This document shows positions 33,156 through 36,790 of a DNA stretch of 36,790 nt, piece after piece; within the stretch, counting starts at the first letter, position 1, and each line of letters starts with the position of its first letter. The stretch lies in assembly GCA_030019415.1 (NCBI GenBank), contig JASEEX010000019.1, positions 1 through 36,790 of the forward strand. The letters run 5' to 3'. The stretch comes from Thermodesulfovibrionales bacterium (lineage in GTDB: Bacteria > Nitrospirota > Thermodesulfovibrionia > Thermodesulfovibrionales > SM23-35). Under the pieces are notes generated by a model. That model did not search any database. It was not told the DNA's origin and worked only from the letters and a program-made list of their open reading frames with translations. The position numbers and the translations under genes were made by a program.

Positions 33156-33707
33156 TTACCACCAGTAAGGAGGATAATGTCTCCACCACCAGGGGTCCCA
33201 CCAGTAGTGATAAGGGTAGGGATAATCACACCAATAAGGACGATAGTCGGGATAATAGACCTTTCTCTCCTTCCATAGATAGATTTCCTTTATCTCAAAA
33301 ACTGGATAGGTATACTCCATTTCGTCTATCCTGCCTGAACGTACTTCAATAAACTCTCCTGCGAGGGTTATCTCTCTTCCCCTGCGATAAATAAGGGGAT
33401 CGAGGAGGCCTTTTTCCTTAGGAAAGATCGCAAGAAATCTTCCATTTGAGAGTTCCATGTCTTTCAAATAACCCCTTGAATCCACGGGAACATAGACCGC
33501 TTCAATCAGAGAACCTCTTTCAATAAATTTTGTATTAACGATTAACCCACCGAGGATAAAAGGCTTTCCTCTATAAAGATCTGGATTATTTCTCGTATCA
33601 GAGAGAGAAAAGTCTCTAATACCTGTCTCCATTATCTCCTGTCTCAGGACAGGTGCGCAGGACAAAACTGTGATGACAACAAAGATTATGAGGAAGAATT
33701 TCTTCAT
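33156..33707 (-). CDS. Slp-family outer-membrane lipoprotein
   Basis: 183-residue lipoprotein: signal MKKFFLIIFVVITVLSC with the lipidated cysteine in LSCAP, then the Slp core (DLYRGKPFILGGLIVNTKFI, GRFLAIFPKEKGLLDPLIYR, GREITLAGEF, YPVFEIKEIYLW). The C-terminus is extraordinarily aromatic: YYPDYRPYWCDYPYPYHYWW followed by DPWWWRHYPPYWW. I start at ATG 33707 so that the signal is N-terminal; the longer frame adds 34 residues with no sense. Slp proteins are starvation- or stress-induced outer membrane lipoproteins of unknown role. Confidence 0.85.
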   Translation of the reverse strand: MKKFFLIIFVVITVLSCAPVLRQEIMETGIRDFSLSDTRNNPDLYRGKPFILGGLIVNTKFIERGSLIEAVYVPVDSRGYLKDMELSNGRFLAIFPKEKGLLDPLIYRRGREITLAGEFIEVRSGRIDEMEYTYPVFEIKEIYLWKERKVYYPDYRPYWCDYPYPYHYWWDPWWWRHYPPYWW

Positions 33708-33774
33708 AATTTTCTTTACCACTATATGAGGGATATTGTCAAGCTGACTGGTAGAGTTGGAAGGTTCGATTGAG

Positions 33775-33803
33775 TAGACAAAAATGTGAAACAAAGTCAT
33801 AAT
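33775..33803 (+). promoter_or_regulatory. Promoter of the archaemetzincin gene
   Basis: TAGACA (33775-33780), exactly 17 bases, CATAAT (33798-33803), then nine bases to ATG 33813. The leader would be two or three bases. Confidence 0.5.
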
Positions 33804-33812
33804 TGACAAAGC

Positions 33813-34349
33813 ATGGAAGGAATTGTCATCATCCCTATAGGCAAAATTGATTCAGAAGTCCTGAGGGACATTGCTAATGCCCTCAAAGAGGCATTTCATT
33901 GCGAGGTAGAAATAAATAAAGGAATATCTATCCCACAAGATGCCCTTAACACCAGAAGAAGACAGTATCACTCCACAACCATTCTCAAAAAGATAAAGTC
34001 TATTAAACCAGAAAATTTTAATCGAGTACTCAGTGTAATTGATGTAGACCTTTATGTACCTGAACTTAACTTTGTCTTTGGAGAGGCAGATATATACTCA
34101 GGGGTAACAGTAATATCACTCAAAAGGCTTAGACAGGAATTCTATGGGCTCCGTCCAGATAAAGGGCTTTTTCATTTGAGGGCTATCAAAGAGGCCATCC
34201 ATGAAATAGGCCATACCTATGGTCTTGATCACTGCCAGAACCCAAAATGCATAATGTATTTTTCCAATACCCTCAGAGATACGGATAACAAAGGGCCGGG
34301 ATTCTGCAATACCTGTTTATCTCTTCTCGAGGACTATCTTGTGGTTTAA
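33813..34349 (+). CDS. Archaemetzincin-family zinc metalloprotease
   Basis: 178 residues. The active site HEIGHTYGLDHC matches HExxHxxGxxHC (H130, E131, H134, H140, C141), followed by C146-I-M148 and the C165-x-x-C168 pair, the second zinc site typical of archaemetzincins. N-terminal part IVIIPIGKIDSEVLRDIANA is the usual substrate-side sheet. The family is best known from archaea and vertebrates and is scattered in bacteria. Cytoplasmic; targets unknown. Its 3' end overlaps the convergent cooT-like gene by 33 bases. Confidence 0.92.
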   Translation: MEGIVIIPIGKIDSEVLRDIANALKEAFHCEVEINKGISIPQDALNTRRRQYHSTTILKKIKSIKPENFNRVLSVIDVDLYVPELNFVFGEADIYSGVTVISLKRLRQEFYGLRPDKGLFHLRAIKEAIHEIGHTYGLDHCQNPKCIMYFSNTLRDTDNKGPGFCNTCLSLLEDYLVV

Positions 34350-34505
34350 AAGCGATATCTCTTTAACCTCTCCCTCAAAGACCCTCTGTTCTCCAAAGAG
34401 GTTCCTGAGATAAATCTTTCCTCCCTCAGGCCTCATGATATCCACATTCTCTAAGTAAAGCTCTTCTTTTCCATCCTTGTAAACATAGGCGTTTGCTTCA
34501 CACAT
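34317..34505 (-). CDS. CooT-family nickel-binding small protein
   Basis: 62-residue protein starting MCEANAYVYKDGKEELYLEN, then VDIMRPEGGKIYLRNLFGE and EGEVKEISLLNHKIVLEKR. The M-C-x-A start and the all-beta pattern are those of CooT, which binds nickel through its N-terminal cysteine and helps mature carbon monoxide dehydrogenase. No coo genes lie nearby. ATG 34505 has AAGGGGGA upstream; the longer frame to 34529 is not needed. It overlaps the DUF3842 stop region, so the two are read together. Confidence 0.82.
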   Translation of the reverse strand: MCEANAYVYKDGKEELYLENVDIMRPEGGKIYLRNLFGEQRVFEGEVKEISLLNHKIVLEKR

Positions 34506-34506
34506 G

Positions 34507-34929
34507 CTAATCCCCCTTTCCCACCTCATGCCTTACATTTTCTATAATTTTTTCTATCATATGTGGAAGAGGCTCTTTCTCTACCCCTATCACATTTACA
34601 CCTTCCTGATTTAATGGAAGGAGAAATTTTTTTGCGCTTGACAATACAATTGCCTCTGCCATCTCTGGCGTAAGTTCTCCCAACATTGCATTAGGAAGCA
34701 CTATGCTTAGAGGACCGATTAAGATATCAGCCCTTTTTGCATTTAAGACAATTGCATTTTCACCGCTTGCACCCTTATTTGCCCTCGATTTCATCATAAC
34801 TGATGTTGCAAAGGCATTCGTCCCGAGTGCAAGGATTTCAATACTATCTCCGAACTCATCTCTTAGCCTCTTGACAATCAGGCTTCCGATGCCACCACCC
34901 TGGCCATCAACAACAGCAATCTTGAGCAT
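34507..34929 (-). CDS. DUF3842 family protein
   Basis: 140 residues: LKIAVVDGQGGGIGSLIVKR, ILALGTNAFATSVMMKSRAN, KGASGENAIVLNAK, ADILIGPLSIVLPNAMLGEL and LLPLNQEGVNVIGVE. Rossmann-like nucleotide-binding look at the N-terminus (GxGGGxG). DUF3842 is of unknown role, found in anaerobes. It is followed at once by the cooT-like gene. TATAAT lies five bases before ATG 34929, with no ribosome site. Confidence 0.85.
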   Translation of the reverse strand: MLKIAVVDGQGGGIGSLIVKRLRDEFGDSIEILALGTNAFATSVMMKSRANKGASGENAIVLNAKRADILIGPLSIVLPNAMLGELTPEMAEAIVLSSAKKFLLPLNQEGVNVIGVEKEPLPHMIEKIIENVRHEVGKGD

Positions 34930-34934
34930 AGATA

Positions 34935-34943
34935 ATTATACCA
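34935..34943 (-). promoter_or_regulatory. Extended -10 box at the DUF3842 start
   Basis: TGGTATAAT (TG-G-TATAAT, box 34935-34940) on the minus strand ends five bases before ATG 34929. Divergent from the malic enzyme's own TATAAT at 34992-34997. Confidence 0.5.
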
Positions 34944-34991
34944 AAAATACCCCTCACCCTACATTTGTGATTATGAATCGTCTAAATTAGG

Positions 34992-34997
34992 TATAAT
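34992..34997 (+). promoter_or_regulatory. -10 box of the malic enzyme gene
   Basis: TATAAT 19 bases before ATG 35017, with a GAGGTA ribosome site in between. -35 is not evident. Confidence 0.4.
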
Positions 34998-35016
34998 CAT
35001 AATCGAGGTAATAACC

Positions 35017-36417
35017 ATGACCCATATTCCAGGTCCGGGCTATAGCATAACAATAAGGTTAGAGATAGAGAGCCGAATCGGAATGTTCGCACAGATAGCC
35101 ACAGCTATAAGCCAGGCTGGTGGTGATCTCGGTTCCATAGATATTGTTCGCGTTGAAAAGGGAAAGATAATCAGGGATGTTACTGTAAATGCGAGGGATG
35201 AAGGGCATGAAAAAGAAATCGTAAAGTCTATAAAGGGTATAAGAGGGATAAAGGTTCTCAGGGTTATGGACCGCACCTTCTTTGCCCACCAGGGAGGCAA
35301 GATAGAGATTCACAATAAGATTCCCCTTAGAAATAGAGATGACCTCTCAAAGGTTTATACACCTGGGGTGGCAAGAATCTGTGTTGATATCCAGGAAAAT
35401 AAAAGACATGCCTACCGTTACACGATAAAAGGGAACTCCGTTGCTGTGGTAACAGATGGCACGGCTGTTTTAGGTCTTGGCGATATTGGGCCAGAGGCAG
35501 CCATGCCTGTTATGGAAGGCAAGGCTATGATCTTTAAGGAATTTGCCGGGATTGATGCCTTTCCAATAGCTCTCGGAACTACAGACGTGGAAGAGATAAT
35601 TAGTACAATCAAAGGTATTTCTCCTACCTTTGGGGGTATAAGCCTCGAGGATATTTCTGCTCCGCGATGTTTTGAGATAGAGAGAAGATTGAGACAGGAA
35701 CTTGACATCCCTGTCATCCATGATGACCAGCACGGAACTGCAGTAGTCGTCCTTGCCGCCCTCATTAATGTCTCAAGGTTATTAAAAAAGGATATAAAAA
35801 AATTTAAAGTGGTTATAGTCGGTGCAGGTGCAGCAGGTACGGCTACTGCCCTCATACTTTCAACTTATGGGGTAAGAGATATAGTTGTGTGCGACAGGGC
35901 AGGTGCCATTTATGAGGGAAGAAGGCGCAATATGAATCCCTACAAAAGGGCACTCGCAAAGAAAACCAATTTAGGAAAGCTCAGGGGTAGTATATCGGAT
36001 GCAATGGAAGGGGCAGATGTCTTTATAGGTCTTTCATCTCCTGATGTCATAACACCGGATGATATAAAGAGGATGTCGAGGGAACCAGTGGTATTTGCCC
36101 TTGCCAATCCTGAACCAGAGATAGCACCAGAGGATGCCCTTCCACTCGTCAGGGTTCTTGCAACAGGAAGATCTGACTATCCTAACCAGATAAACAACAT
36201 GCTTGGCTTCCCGGGTATTTTCAAAGGGCTACTGGATATCAGGGCAAGGGGTGTGAATGAAGAGGTCAAGTTTGCAGCTGCCCGTGCCATTGCCTATAGT
36301 GTAAAGGACGACGAGCTAACCGAAGATTATATAATTCCGAGTATCTTTGATAAAAAAGTGGTTGTCTCTGTTGCCCATGCAGTAGCAGAAGTAGCAAAAG
36401 CAACAGGGATTGCTTAG
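35017..36417 (+). CDS. NAD(P)-dependent malic enzyme with N-terminal ACT domain
   Basis: Oxidative decarboxylation of malate to pyruvate. 466 residues: an ACT domain (about 9-80, GYSITIRLEIESRIGMFAQI) fused to a bacterial-type malic enzyme. Catalytic features: VYTPGVARIC with the tyrosine, GNSVAVVTDGTAVLGLGDIG, KAMIFKEFAGIDAFPI, the metal-binding DISAPRCFEIE and IHDDQHGTA, and the Rossmann VVIVGAGAAGTATAL, then LANPEPEI and FPGIFKGLLD. The ACT domain suggests amino-acid control of carbon flow to pyruvate, which feeds IlvB. Monocistronic. Confidence 0.93.
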   Translation: MTHIPGPGYSITIRLEIESRIGMFAQIATAISQAGGDLGSIDIVRVEKGKIIRDVTVNARDEGHEKEIVKSIKGIRGIKVLRVMDRTFFAHQGGKIEIHNKIPLRNRDDLSKVYTPGVARICVDIQENKRHAYRYTIKGNSVAVVTDGTAVLGLGDIGPEAAMPVMEGKAMIFKEFAGIDAFPIALGTTDVEEIISTIKGISPTFGGISLEDISAPRCFEIERRLRQELDIPVIHDDQHGTAVVVLAALINVSRLLKKDIKKFKVVIVGAGAAGTATALILSTYGVRDIVVCDRAGAIYEGRRRNMNPYKRALAKKTNLGKLRGSISDAMEGADVFIGLSSPDVITPDDIKRMSREPVVFALANPEPEIAPEDALPLVRVLATGRSDYPNQINNMLGFPGIFKGLLDIRARGVNEEVKFAAARAIAYSVKDDELTEDYIIPSIFDKKVVVSVAHAVAEVAKATGIA

Positions 36418-36603
36418 TTATTTTGTCTTTTTTCTCCTTGTTTTTGTTGCGGTTTTCTTCCCCGATTTCTTCTTCTCCTTTGCAAGTCGTTCCATAACAA
36501 TCCTTTCTGCCTCGAGCCAGTTGTCGAGGTCACGACCTTCAATCCATCCACTCTTTTCATAAATTTCATATGCCACCTTTGTTATTTCATCCTGTAGATT
36601 CAC
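36418..36603 (-). CDS. DUF2934 small protein with lysine-rich tail
   Basis: 61 residues: LQDEITKVAYEIYEKSGWIE, GRDLDNWLEAERIVMERLAK, then a lysine/threonine tail ending TKTRRKKTK. The IxxxAYxxxxxxGxxxGxxxxDWxxAE pattern defines DUF2934, short helical proteins of unknown role. I choose GTG 36603 as start because GGAGG lies six bases upstream; from ATG 36618 that site would be inside the gene. The stop abuts the malic enzyme stop (convergent). Confidence 0.8.
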   Translation of the reverse strand: MNLQDEITKVAYEIYEKSGWIEGRDLDNWLEAERIVMERLAKEKKKSGKKTATKTRRKKTK

Positions 36604-36790
36604 TTCACACCTCCACATATGTTTTTTAACATTATATATAAATCATGTCACACTTAAAAAGCAACACGCCCTCATATAAATCTGTTACGTAAAAATCATT
36701 CTTGCACATATGGGAAACTATTTGTGGACATATTGTTAGGTAAAGTTCTTGCTCTTCCTGCTTAAAGCCTGCGGGGATATGTTTATTGTG

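Noticed and set aside
36619-36790. Gene start at the right edge of the window
   Set aside because: About 170 bases, A/T-rich, with no frame, promoter pair or RNA gene that I can support.

Overview
The window reads as chromosome of a free-living, probably anaerobic bacterium with moderate GC. A Nitrospirota (Thermodesulfovibrio-like) origin is my best guess, from the mix of housekeeping genes, DUF465, DUF2934, DUF3842 and CooT-like small proteins, an archaemetzincin, and many dispersed palindromic repeats. No rRNA, tRNA or CRISPR array was seen, so the taxonomy is inference.

Layout: (1) 1-4250, minus strand, is a wrecked type I-D CRISPR-Cas locus. It keeps an apparently intact cas6 and the HD-containing N-terminal half of cas10d. 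Between them lie three separate relics of the 5' end of a cas3 helicase gene, a DUF2283/RelE-like toxin-antitoxin pair, an orphan hicB and palindromic repeats. (2) 4300-11196 is mostly minus strand: a tiny lysine-rich ORF (plus strand), then ilvD-ilvB-ilvN (branched-chain amino acids) and hemH-hemG-DUF465 (heme). (3) 11340-16082, plus strand, is a compact run: class V aminotransferase, serA, purA, comF. (4) 16101-23751 is an AT-richer defence island: a truncated restriction-enzyme nuclease domain, a 1991-residue DUF4011-helicase-nuclease protein of the Hhe defence type, a hicBA toxin-antitoxin pair and a YajD-like HNH nuclease. (5) 24232-36603 carries cell-envelope and general genes: PHP phosphoesterase, TPR membrane protein, MltD-like transglycosylase, DUF488, a Clp1/Grc3-like kinase, L,D-transpeptidase with a DUF882 peptidase, cobO, ligA, cinA-C/pncC, slp, archaemetzincin, cooT-like, DUF3842, ACT-malic enzyme and DUF2934.

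Three threads run through the window. Dispersed palindromes sit not only between genes but inside or at the ends of reading frames, with the frame kept (hemH twice, mltD, the cas3 relic, the cinA tail). Several single genes have a TATAAT-like -10 box 5-10 bases before the ATG and no Shine-Dalgarno, which suggests leaderless mRNAs. Defence modules are stacked in two places, one decayed (CRISPR I-D) and one apparently live (Hhe plus hicBA plus HNH).
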